Shown here one piece after another: positions 11,052 through 21,599 of a stretch of 64,000 nt of DNA. The stretch is from Gymnopilus junonius (lineage: Eukaryota > Basidiomycota > Agaricomycetes > Agaricales > Galerinaceae), in contig JADNYJ010000055.1 in assembly GCA_015501075.1 (NCBI GenBank), positions 170,259-234,258 of the forward strand. Direction: 5' to 3'. Both the position numbers and the translations under genes were made by a program. The notes under the pieces are model-generated. The model was not told where the DNA came from, searched no databases, and saw only the letters and a program-made list of their open reading frames with translations. Numbering within the stretch: the first letter of the stretch is position 1; every line of letters starts with the position of its first letter.

Positions 11052-12436
11052 ATGCCGGGGACACACCTTCTCCCGCCAAATCTCTTAAAGCTCTTTGCTC
11101 CCCGTCCACCGCTGCCGTATACTCGCCCAGTCGACAGGGACATCGATCGCATTCGAAAAAAGGAGGTCTCTGGCGTCGCAGCCATCCTCGAGCGGCTCAA
11201 GGAAGAAAACACAGACTCTCTCATCAATGCAGGCGCTTCAGAGGGGATGGAAGAAGGGGAGGAGCCCGTCTACACACACGCAGAGGAGACAAAGCGCCAG
11301 ATTCGACGGGATGAGCGCAAAGCCAAGAAGACAGAGGCTTTCAAAATCGCCAAGGACACTTGTGCGTAAACTGCTCTTGCATCTGTTCTGTTTTACTAAA
11401 TCACTTACATTTCAGACAAACCCGCTGATGATGCGGAAGCTATTGGTGATCCTTACAAAACTCTATTCATTTCCCGCCTAGTAAACGGTTTTTAACTCAT
11501 TTGTTCCGGAACAAGCGACTGACGTTGATTCACAGCATAAATCTGCTACCGAAACAGATTTACGTCGCGAGTTCGAAGGATACGGAACAATCGAACGAGT
11601 CAGAATAGTCCGTGACAAAAAAGGACGTAGCAGAGGATATGCCTTCATCGTGTACGAGCGGGAACGCGACATGAAAGGTTTCTAGAATTTCTTTTCCGTT
11701 AATTTCTCTTACTCACAAATCTACTTCCTGGCAGCGGCGTACAAAGAATCCGATGGTTTGCAAATAATGGGTAAGAGAATTCTCGTTGATGTGGAACGAG
11801 GCAGAACTGTTCGTGGATGGAAACCTCGCCGCTTGGGTGGCGGTCTTGGAGGTCGTCCTAAGCGAGTAGAACCTGTTGCACCGGCTCCACCGAGAGGTGG
11901 TGGGATCAGAGGTATGGGCGGCGGTGGTGGCGGAAGAGGGGGCTTTGGTGACCGAGGCGGTGGATTCCGAGGCGGGCGGGGTGGCTTCGGTCGGGGTGGG
12001 TATGGAGGCGATCGTGGTGGCGACAGAGGTTTCGGTGGCGACAGAGGATACGGCGACAGAGGTGGCGGAGGCTTTAGGGGAGGGTTCAACGGAGGAGGCG
12101 GTGATGGTGGCTTCCGAGGTGGCTTCCGGGGCGGAAGAGATGAACCAGGTGGAAGCTTCAGGTTTGTTAATTTTTTAGAATCGTTTTTCTGCTATAATAC
12201 TCAATACTCCTATTTACAGGGGTCGCGGCGGTGGCATCGGATACCAAGGTGGGGGTGGCTTCGGAGACAACCAGTCAAACGGGTTTGGTGGGCCTCCTCC
12301 ACCTGGCGGAGGAGGCTTTGGAGGCCCTCCCCCAGGCCCTCCTGGCGGCGGTTTCGGAGGCGGTTATCGTGGCGACCTTAAACGGGAAGGTCCAGGCGGG
12401 TATGACGATCGAGACGCGAAGCGGCCTCGGTATTAG
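11052..12436 (+). CDS. SNRNP70: U1 small nuclear ribonucleoprotein 70 kDa (U1-70K)
   Basis: Five exons: 11052-11361, 11416-11480, 11536-11677, 11735-12161, 12220-12436. The N-terminus ([18 protein letters not shown]) is the conserved U1-70K segment that contacts the U1 Sm core and U1-C. It is followed by a charged helix and one RRM with RNP2 LFISRL and RNP1 RGYAFIVY, which bind stem-loop I of U1 snRNA. The C-terminal third is an RGG/GGF-rich tail ending DAKRPRY, in place of the RS-rich tail of metazoan U1-70K. The protein acts in 5' splice-site recognition in the nucleus. The start is the first ATG and matches the family N-terminus. Frame is preserved across all four introns. Confidence 0.95.
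11880..12160 (+). repeat. GGC/GGT-rich repeat encoding RGG/GGF tail
   Basis: Degenerate GGN-rich repeats code for alternating Gly-Gly-Phe and Arg-Gly-Gly units of U1-70K. The complementary strand therefore shows a long proline-rich open frame (11721-12089) that is not a gene. Confidence 0.8.
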
Positions 12437-13286
12437 CTCTTTCAAAGCTAAAGGTACATTTCCGCTCAGGTTCATTCCAAACCTATCAAGCCAAAGCGAC
12501 TATCCATCGTTATGGTTTAAGTATTCCCCAGGTTTCCTTTTCTATTATTTTTTATTGTCGCTTGTTTTCGTAAGTATATTATTCTTGATCCCCTCAGGAT
12601 CAGATTTATGGCAAGTTATTTCCAACGTGCACCCATATGATGGCGCAATTCGCGGGGAAGCCAAGGCTGACGACGGTGCAGAGTTTTAAACATACTTATG
12701 CAGTAATCCGAACGAGTAGGATGAAGGTAGGATGACATTGTATTGTTTTCATGTCCAGCTAGCAGATCCTAGAAAATGTCGCTCAAATACTACAAGTCCT
12801 CGGATGTATGGCTGCCCTTTACCTTCTAAACGACTATGACTCGCCATATACTTGTAATCTACTGTACTCGAGTCCATATTTCACGTTCACCTGCTCGAGT
12901 AGTGCTAACAATTCTTCTCGGTTCCAGCCCTGGGTATTCCTGGAGCTTTCGTCGAGAATCCGCTTTTTCATGTCCCTGATTGTCGTCAGCTACGCGAGAT
13001 GCAATTGTCAAGAGTCAAGGGTCGTCTCTTGGGTATCTTTCCTACAGTTCTTCTGAGTCTTGGTTAACTCAGGGCTATTTTTTGAATATAGGCATCCTAC
13101 CTGTCTAGAGTACCATATACAAACAAAACATTCGGAGGACGTTACAATCACCTTACGGACCACAATTTGCAGCCGACCCTTGAAAGCAAAAGTCCTTTGT
13201 TAATGATGGTAACTATTCTGAAACGTGCCAGGATATAGACACAACACGGTTCCACAAATTTACTGCTACACTAGTCCAGAAATGAT
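12437..13286. other. Intergenic, convergent 3' ends of U1-70K and eIF5B
   Basis: About 850 bases between two convergent stop codons. The plus-strand frames here have no family resemblance. It probably holds the two 3' untranslated regions; nothing else recognised. Confidence 0.6.
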
Positions 13287-16200
13287 TTATGGAATCCCAA
13301 AGCGCTGTATTTCCAAATCATGAGATGATCTCTGCAAATACAAGTCGAAATTTACTCACGGGCTTCAATGCACGGATAAGAAGCCACTCTTCATTGCTCA
13401 CATCGGCTTTGAAGTTGTTCTGGTGCGTGGTGTTAGCTGCAATTGCATGGGGATGTTAATGAATTACAAACCTTCAACACATCGATGCTCTGCCGGGTGA
13501 TATGGCTCAGTAGTTCATCTTTTTCGTCGAAATGGCGACCGAACATCTTGGCAGACTGATAAACAGCATGCTCGATCTTTACAGCACACCACCTCCGGCT
13601 TGAGATTTTTTAACAATCTAGAAATGACGTGTTGGCTTGGAGTTAAGTAATTAAGTGCACGACCACTTACGTCAAAGTTCTTGTGGTTAATTTCAAGCGA
13701 AGTACTAAAAATTGAAATGGGTTAATTTTAAGATGACTCATAGCTTCAGAGTCAGGTACTCACATTTTGCCTAATTCAATTGTCTCCTTCTTTCCAGTCG
13801 CGGGGTCGATTTTCACCACAGCCAATGGTGTGCCGACCCGAAGGGTTCCGTCCAGAATATCCACACCAAGAATAATAGGGTCTCGCTTACAGAAGGCGGC
13901 AATGACCTTGAGACGACAAGGCCATACAGCCTGAGGCGCTGCATCTCTTCTCTTAGCTTCGGTGATCTCAGCATTGTAAGCCTTGAACGAATCGAACAAG
14001 TGATAGATGATGTCGGCTGATTTGGTGGAAGGCGTCAGTGACAATTTGTTGTCACGAGAAAAATAATGTACCTTTGAACAGGCGAATACCCATCTCCTCA
14101 GCAAGTCGCTCTGCTTCCTTGTCGACAGGCACATCGAAGCAAAGAATGCAAGCAAGTTCCTTGGCCTTCTCCAGCATAGTTGCCGCTCGCATGACATCGC
14201 GTTTGAACACCGGACCGATGTTGATGCCCGAAACAGGAATCTTGCTGCTCTTCAAGAAGTCCAATAAAGCCTCAAGTGATCCCAGTGTTGAAGCCTGTAC
14301 GCAGACACCACGGCCGGACTTGTCGATGTTGTCAAAGAGTGAAGTCAAATCTGACATGACTTCTTCTTTGAGTTCTTCCTCGTCATCGTCAGGGCCGACA
14401 ACCAATAGTCGGGAACCTGCGATAGCCTTTTCAAGGTCCGGAGCAGTGATCTTGACACCAAGTGCTGCTTTGACCTCTTTGTGATGAACGTAGGCGGACT
14501 AATAACAACGTGTTAATGCTCCATCCAGAGAGAAAGATAATTTCGGCTAACCTTGATTCGCAGTTCTCGCAATGGTTGTGGCGTCAAGAGTGCTCTGACC
14601 TGTGTGACGATGGGACCATTAAGACCGCAAACGACAATGCGATCTCCTTCGTGAAGAATACCGTTGGAGAGGACAACGTCAATGGTCGTTCCCAGACCCT
14701 CAACGACCTTGACTTCCAAGACGGTACATTCCAATTCGGAGAGGTACATCAGACGATCGCTCATGCGCTGCTGGGTCAGGTTGACAAGAAGCATGATCAT
14801 GTCTGGAACACCTTCTCCAGTTATGGCAGATGTTGGAACCAGGGAGACATTACGAGCAAAGTTCTTGTTCTCGTAGTATAGGCAGGCATTCAAACCTTCC
14901 TCAGCAAAGGCGAGTATTGTCTTGCTGACACGGTCCTCGAACTCGCGCTGGACTGAACGATTTTGCTTGGCCAAGGATTCGCGGAAAGCACCATCTGGAG
15001 TGGCATCCCAGCCATATATACGATCAATCTAAAAGTGATTTAATAATCAACTCCGTGAAGGTAACGCCCCATGAGTTATACCTTGTTGAGGGCGACAATG
15101 AAGGGTGTCTTGCGGTCCCTCAAAAGTCGGAGAGACTCCAGGGTCTGAGCCTCTAAGCCGTGCATGATATCGACCACCAAGATAGCGATATTGCACAAAG
15201 AACTGCCTCGAGATCGCAAGTTTGTGAACGACTCGTGACCAGGTGTGTCAATGACCAAAAGACCAGGTATCTTGTATTCCTGCGCCCCATCCTGGACATT
15301 ATGAGATAATCAGCATGCATTGCCCATGGTAACATTAGCTTTGAAGGCGACATACCTTGTTCATGACAGCTGTCTTGGTTTTGATAGCGTCAACAGGGAA
15401 ATAAGTGGCACCAATTTGCTGTGTGATTCCTCCAGCTTCACCCTCCTGGACATTTGTTTGACGGATCTATGGTGGAAAGTTAGGCAACAGAAGAACGAGC
15501 ATATGAACTGTATGTAGTATACCTTATCCAGAAGTTTCGTTTTGCCGGTATCGACGTGTCCCAAAATACAACAAATAGGACTACGCAAGTCATCCTTGCT
15601 GCGAGCAGCCAATGCCTCTTCGTGCGCCTTGGCTTTACGGGCAGCAGCTTCAGCTTTGCGTTGTGCAGCCAATTTTTGGGTAGCCGTTAGTTCCTCGTCG
15701 GACGACTCGTCAGAAGATCCTTCCGAGGATTCTTCTTCACTTTCACTCTCGTTAGATTCCTCCTCAGAAGAGGATTCCTCCCTTGCGGGTTGAGAAGTTG
15801 CAGTAGGTTGGACTTTCCCAGCTGCCGACTTGCCATTAGCTGGAGCTGGCGCTCTGGCGGGCGCCGCAGCCTTTGGCAGTGCTGGAGCTTTGGTAGCAGC
15901 CGGTTTGGCGGTGGAAACTGCGGAAATGAAATTTCAGAAACTCAAACCTCGAGAAAGCAAGAATTTACCTTTCTTGCCCTCCTCTTCATCACTTGAGGCG
16001 TCCCATGAATCTTTAACGCCTGAGGGGGCTGAAGGATTGGTTCCCTCTCCGTCAGAGCTTTCGTCCCAGTCTGACTTGACGTCGCTGTTCGTCGTTTTCG
16101 GCTCTGCAGGCTTTTCTTCAGGAGGTGGACTGGGTGACGGCGTTTGGTCCACTGGCACAGGTGATCGCGGTCGCGATTCAGGTGCAGGTGACCCGTCTTT

Positions 16201-17690
16201 CGCACCTGGTCCCTTCTTCTTCTTGCCATAGACAACTTTCTTGGGTGCAGACCCCGAGGCTTGCTGCAGGCCCTCGATTTGCACCCCGGAAGCCAAAAGA
16301 GCTTGCTTTCGAATTTCGGCCATTTGCCTCTCTTCTCTTTGTTTCTTCGTTAATAGCCGGCCCTCTTTCTTCGCAAGCTCACGCTTAGCCTGAATAAAGT
16401 GTTAATGTTACACTCATTTGATGGAGAAACCGAGTATTACCTTCTCTTTTTCCTTTCTGCGTTGTTTTTCTTCTTCCTTTCGCCGTTCCTCCTCTTCTGC
16501 ACGACGTTCCTCCTCCTCTAATCGTTTTCTCTCCTCCTCTTCTTTCTGCCTAGCCTCTTCCTCTAGCCTCTTCTTCTCCTCCATCATAGCCCTGAGGGCA
16601 CTGATACCCCCCTTCTTCTTCGAGGCAGCAGCTGAAGGAGCAGGCGTAGGCGCGGATTCCTCATCTTTCTTCGCTGCCTTCTTCTTCTTCTTCCTTTTAG
16701 AATCGGTTTTGGCTTCTGCGGCATCATCTCCTTCCTCTCCGTTCTCTTCTGCATCTGCGTTCGCCGCAGGCTGTGTAGGGGCTGGAGCTTCTGGAGCGGT
16801 CGGTGTTGCTTCGCCTTCAGCCGTTTTCTTCGCTGCAGCTTGGGCTTTTTTCTTGGCCTGTATAGTCAATCCGGTAAATTAGAATAAATAAGAAAGGATG
16901 GTCCCAGACCTTTTCTCGTTCTTTCTTTAATTTTTCCTTCTCCTTCTTGGATAGTATTTTGGTACCCGATTCTTCGGGTTCCTCATCACCGCCTTCATCC
17001 TTGGCTTCGGGAGCAGCCACTGGGGTAGTTGTAGGCGTTTCGATATTCTCTAAAGCTAAATGTATTAGAAAAAAGCTTCCATGAGATACCGCACAAGGCA
17101 AACGTACCCTTTTCTTCATCCTCCTCCTCCTCTTTTTTGCCTTGCTTGCCTTTACCCTTCTTATCTTTCTTCTTCTTCTCCTTGACGGGGCCCCATTCTT
17201 CATCTGCCAAGTCTTCAGCTGTAACCTCTACAGGCCTTTTGGATTCCTCTTTTTCGAGGACTTCATCATTGCCTGCGGAATCCTCTAGATCGGTGACACC
17301 GCTCTTGGCCTTTTTCTTCTTCTCCTTATCTTTCTTCTTCCCCGCATTAGACATCAAGGACTATGGATTGTCAATCAGAACTGCACTGCTTCGATATGTA
17401 TTACACATCTCACCATCAGTCCTCCTCCCCCTGCGGTATCATCTTCTTCGGGAACATCGTCCACTAGAAGTCCCGCATTGGCGAAAGCAGAAAAGCCAGA
17501 AGACTTGGGCTTCTTTGCAAATACATCGTCGTCGTCTCCAGCATCTTCAACTAGGGGCTTATTTGGCTCGATATCCTCGCCTGCCTTCTCCCTAGATATG
17601 ATGAGTCTCGGCGAGTTCTGAGCGTCAGTAAACATACCAGTAGTCGTCATCACCTTTCTTTACTTTCTTTCCCTTGTTTTTTGGTGCCAT
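13287..17690 (-). CDS. FUN12: Eukaryotic translation initiation factor 5B
   Basis: eIF5B, the IF2-type GTPase that joins the 60S subunit at the end of initiation. From the ATG at 17690 ([18 protein letters not shown]) there is a long lysine/glutamate-rich N-terminal region, then all G motifs: GHVDTGKT (G1), GITQQIG (G2), DTPGHE (G3), NKID across an intron near 15080 (G4), SAITGEG (G5). Domains II to IV follow, with [15 protein letters not shown] and RQSIDVLK, and the terminus IRALKPRFGIP created by the last intron, TAA at 13287. In domain IV the frame breaks near 13585: the sequence reads GGTGTGCTGTAAAG, giving an in-frame TAA at 13579-13581, where one more G would give [12 protein letters not shown]. 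eIF5B is essential or near essential, so an assembly deletion is the likeliest cause. It diverges from ARL2. Confidence 0.93.
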
Positions 17691-17850
17691 GACTAGTAGA
17701 TATCAAGATCCGAATGTAGTATATAAGAAAAATGGAATGGACAGTCGACAGCTATCAGTCAGAATTTAGAAAATAGTCGGTGCCGGCGGCCGGTGATCAC
17801 AGGTCGGCGTGACTTGCAACACTTGGACTCAGGCATCCACGACGATCACC
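17691..17850. promoter_or_regulatory. Shared divergent promoter, eIF5B / ARL2
   Basis: 160 bases separate the two start codons. Both genes are housekeeping genes and must share this short space for initiation signals. No specific element identified. Confidence 0.5.
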
Positions 17851-18762
17851 ATGGGTCTGCTCACCATCATAAGGAAAAACAGACAGAAGGAGAAGGAGAT
17901 GCGGCTTCTCTTCCTGTAAGTTTTTTGGTTTTCGCAGAACAACTAATTAGATTTTCTTCAGAGGTCTGGACAATGCCGGGAAAACGACCATTCTAAAGAA
18001 ATTGAACAGAGAGGATATCAGTAGCATCAGTCCTACGCTAGGATTCAATATCAAGACATTCACGCATGGAAAGTTCGTGAAATCACGATTCCCAGCACTC
18101 ATCCCAGGCTAATGTGTTCTCTGTCTTCTTCTTGGAAGTTATACTTTAAATATCTGTGCGTCCGAACGTTTCTTTTTGCTACTCCGCCACTGACATCCGA
18201 CTTCTTACACTTTAGGGGACGTTGGCGGCCAACGGACTCTTCGGCCGTATTGGAGAAATTATTTCGAACAAACAGATGCACTGGTGTGGGTAGTCGACTC
18301 CGGTGACAGGTCCCGCATGCAGGACTGTAAGGAGGAACTCCATAGTCTGCTAACGGAAGATGTAAGATTTTTGGTCCTTCCGTTTATCTGATAGCTCTTT
18401 CAGACTTCACGGCTATCACTTTCGAAATATAGCGTCTAGCCGGTGCCTCCCTACTCGTATTTGCAAATAAACAGGATTTGCAAGGCTCGATGACTGACGC
18501 GGAAATACGAGACGTAAGATCCATTTTTCTGTTACAACTTCATGTCCCGTGTTAATGTAGTCCTAAACGGGTGCAGGCCTTAGACCTAACATCAATCACT
18601 ACCCATCGATGGAAAATATGGCCTTGCAGTGCCGTCACAGGAGAAAACCTTGTCTCGGGCTTAGACTGGGTTGTAAACGATGTCGCTGGACGGCTCTACT
18701 ACAGCACAGCAAATCAGCAGGCCCAACAGGTAACACAAGGTTCCCAAATTGCCGTCGAGTAA
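17851..18762 (+). CDS. ARL2: ADP-ribosylation factor-like GTPase 2
   Basis: Six exons: 17851-17915, 17962-18072, 18139-18155, 18216-18361, 18433-18513, 18577-18762. The product contains the P-loop GLDNAGKT, switch 2 [17 protein letters not shown], the NKQD base-recognition motif and CSAVTGEN, which together fit ARL2 better than ARF1. ARL2 binds tubulin cofactor D and BART-type effectors and acts in tubulin folding and microtubule function. The N-terminus [16 protein letters not shown] has the expected amphipathic helix. Exon 3 is only 17 bases (TYTLNIW-type segment leading into switch 2). The C-terminus extends beyond the usual end with a Gln-rich tail ([15 protein letters not shown]). Confidence 0.92.
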
Positions 18763-19618
18763 AACATGTGTACGCCTAATACTTTGTTCAACTTTTCGAA
18801 TGGACGATTGACAAGACCAAGATGTCCTATCTCTGCTCCGTCAAACTTTCCGCCACTATTCTTCCGACTGTAACTTTCATCGTTCCCGATGCTACCCTTA
18901 TCCCACAATTTCTTATCTCCTTGATTAACATCAGCGGCTTTCTCCTATGAGTATTCCCGTCAACTTCATATCAGATCCTAGGCATGTCTGCGAATCATAA
19001 CTCAGGCTCCGTGTTCTTTACGTTCAGCCCGGCATTCACGTCCAAAGTCTCAGTTTCTCGGCGTTCTATAAGCTATTTTTTGACGAAATCACCCCTGCGG
19101 TGATCATCGCTCAGGTTTCTTTGACAGTCCGAGAACACATTTTGACAGCCGGGTTATGTTTTTTGAAGTTCGTTTGCAAGACGTCTATCATGGTGCTGAC
19201 TATCGAGGCACCAGTGCTTCCTCAATATATTGATTCCCAGCTTGGATCTGAACAGTCTACGTTAAAAACTTGCGGTGCTCTTACGTGTTGGTATGTCCCG
19301 ATTTTATTTCCTTCCCTTTCACGCAAAAGAATAAACTATAGGGTCTGAATGCTGCGTCCTTTTCGAAGCCAATCATATTGAACCTGAGATAACCTGGAGG
19401 AACTTTGCGTCCGGCTATCTCCAGTCCTTTTGCAATCCGAAGAGGAGGAGGCCGTCCTCCTTTCGCTTCAAGTTTAATCTGAAGCTTTTTATATTCCTTT
19501 CGCTCCCTTTCCCATGTCGAATTTTTTAAATTTACCTTACACTTGGGCAGGCGAAATAGTCTAACCACACCTACCGATCAACAGCAGCCCTAGACGGAAA
19601 AGATAAGAGACTAAATAT
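18763..19618. other. Unresolved region downstream of ARL2
   Basis: No confident gene. A plus-strand frame stays open for about 115 codons (19003-19348) and a minus-strand frame at 19281-19568 encodes a very charged, protein-like peptide (NSTWERERKEYKKLQIKLEA, then RPPPLRIAKGLEIAGRK). Neither has a start, splice pattern or family match I can defend. The minus-strand piece could be an exon of the locus to its right or a relic. Confidence 0.35.
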
Positions 19619-21150
19619 TCAAGGGATCTCAAGGATGTCTGTTGACAGAAACTGCTCGATAAACTTGTCCTTGTCTTTCGGCAACGTCCTTGCTTCACAA
19701 AATAAGCTCATCACCTGTCTTTGAGTTGGGTCACTTCTATATGAATTTCAACGAAGATACCTTGTGCATGCAATCGATTTGGAGGAGACTCAGCCTGGCC
19801 CATGGTCAAGGTTGACCAGTGAAGGCAAAGTATTCCCACCAGTCTCACGATGGACTGGAGTACACAGAATGGCGCTCGCTTGGGTAAGAGACACCCGTTG
19901 TCCTTCGTTTCAGGTGTGCGTTCAAAATGACGTTAAGCATATCCGCCCTCATCCTCACAATTTCTGGTTAACACGAGGAGCTCTCTGTCTGTCTTTATGT
20001 AGGAGCCGCAAATTTACGCCATGTATAAATCATGATTTTTACCGAAGCACTTGTCGTAGTATGCAATGTCCCACAATATGACAAGCATGCCGAGGATGCG
20101 ATTTGCAACGCACTTTCTGTCCAGATAAACAAAACCGAGGAAGCGATGACGCTTTTGCTGTTAATCGAACAAAGGAGCTCCATGTAGCTGCAGAACGTCA
20201 TTTCCAAGTTCAGGGTCGCCCTTGGCCGCACGGGAAGAAACACGAGGGCCCCTTGGTATCATCATGCTTTAATTGAAAAATAGTTGCGTTACTTGATGGA
20301 ATCATCCCGCGGCATACATAGCTCGCCTCACACCTGCAAGTATGATATCGATTGGCGAGATTCCGTCAAAATAGTCAGATGTTTTTGACATATGTTTGGC
20401 ATGGACAGCAGCAACAACGTCCGGTGTCGAGTGGGAAATGCAACGCTATGAAGGAACGCAGCAAACAATTCGTCAACTGGAGACTTCATGGGATGAGACG
20501 AACTGTTAAGGATGCAGATTCCAGGGTACACCAGGCATTTGGTCAATCATTCAAATTTCTTTGAATGCGTGTATAGGGAAGCAGGATGACGGCAATGGTT
20601 TTGGAATCAAGACCTCACTCCCATACAAAAGGTATTCACACAGGTCAGGCCGCAATACTGTAAAGGTAAACATAGGAACGTGTCTGAAAGAGAGAACGAA
20701 AGACGGACCTTTTTGGGTTAACATTGGGAGTCAGACAGTTTTTTGAATGTTATTTGTGGGACGGAGAAGTGTGGCTGGCGGGGAGTCAAAAGGCTATCGA
20801 GATCAAAGCGAGTATTTTGGTAAACGACGGTTTCCCAATACCCGTCAGCGGTACTTTTACGAATCTGGATCGTTTGGAACCTGAGTGGGCATGCAGACAT
20901 ATTTATTTCTCGGTAAGTGAGGTGAATCCTAGTGTAATCTGGGATTCTGAATCTCCTGATTGGCACCGTGGGTGTAGCAGCTCGATCTCGACTCATTCCA
21001 GCGAGATTGCATCGTTATCAAAGGGGGAAGCAAAGTTGAACCTGTCCTCCACGTGGAAGTAATTGTGAGTAGAGTAGCACTTGCAGATTGAGCGTAATCT
21101 AGCTTTGAGAGCGACAAGATGCAAGATAGAGGCTCCATTTGCGCAGAGCC
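19619..21150 (-). other. Probable unassigned minus-strand protein-coding locus, structure unresolved
   Basis: Several minus-strand stretches read like real protein in different frames, as expected for exons. They are: 21063-20718, HVEDRFNFASPFDNDAISLE then, one frame over, RRFRIPDYTRIHLTYREIN; 20445-20334, an exon after a TAG acceptor with DVVAAVHAKHMSKTSDYFDG; 20160-20014, HRFLGFVYLDRKCVANRIL and LWDIAYYDKCFG; and 19735-19619, QVMSLFCEARTLPKDKDKF ending at a TGA. Connecting them needs introns and possibly one-base corrections (an extra A near 20995 would join the first two parts). I do not recognise the family. It may be a lineage-specific gene, or a decaying one. Neighbours are ARL2 and a CFA-type methyltransferase, which give no functional hint. 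Confidence 0.4.
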
Positions 21151-21599
21151 ACCTTCGGCAGGCGAGTCTCGCTCTATTACGCCATGCTGTCGGGCGCTGG
21201 GTGGCAAGTGTACTGAGGGATCTGGAAATTCTATGTTCTGTGCTGAGTCTGTGATCTGATCAGGGTTCGCGTGTGGAAGAGTTCTTGTGAGTACGGCTTC
21301 CTTTCTGCGGTGTCAGCCCCATTAAGACCCTCCCATATCGGAATTTGGAAACAACCCTGTAGGATGTACAAACCATGGACACGCTTTCCATTCGTGTTGA
21401 TTATGATTCATCTGACTGGTCGCGAATCCTGGCCTTCCGTTTGACACAGATTTATCTGCCAATTTGCCGATCTTCATCCCTCGACCACGGGAAGATGTCC
21501 AATTTCATCCGTCGCGCCTTTTGCATATAAACCCCAACACTTTTCGCTTCGTTCATTCTTCACGGCCCTTGTCTAGCTCATTGACACGACTGCCTTACA

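Noticed and set aside
11721..12089. Proline-rich minus-strand ORF
   Set aside because: It is the complement of the Gly-rich U1-70K tail and has no other support.
12231..12689. Plus-strand ORF running past the U1-70K stop
   Set aside because: Alternate frame of the last U1-70K exon continuing into 3' sequence; no motifs.
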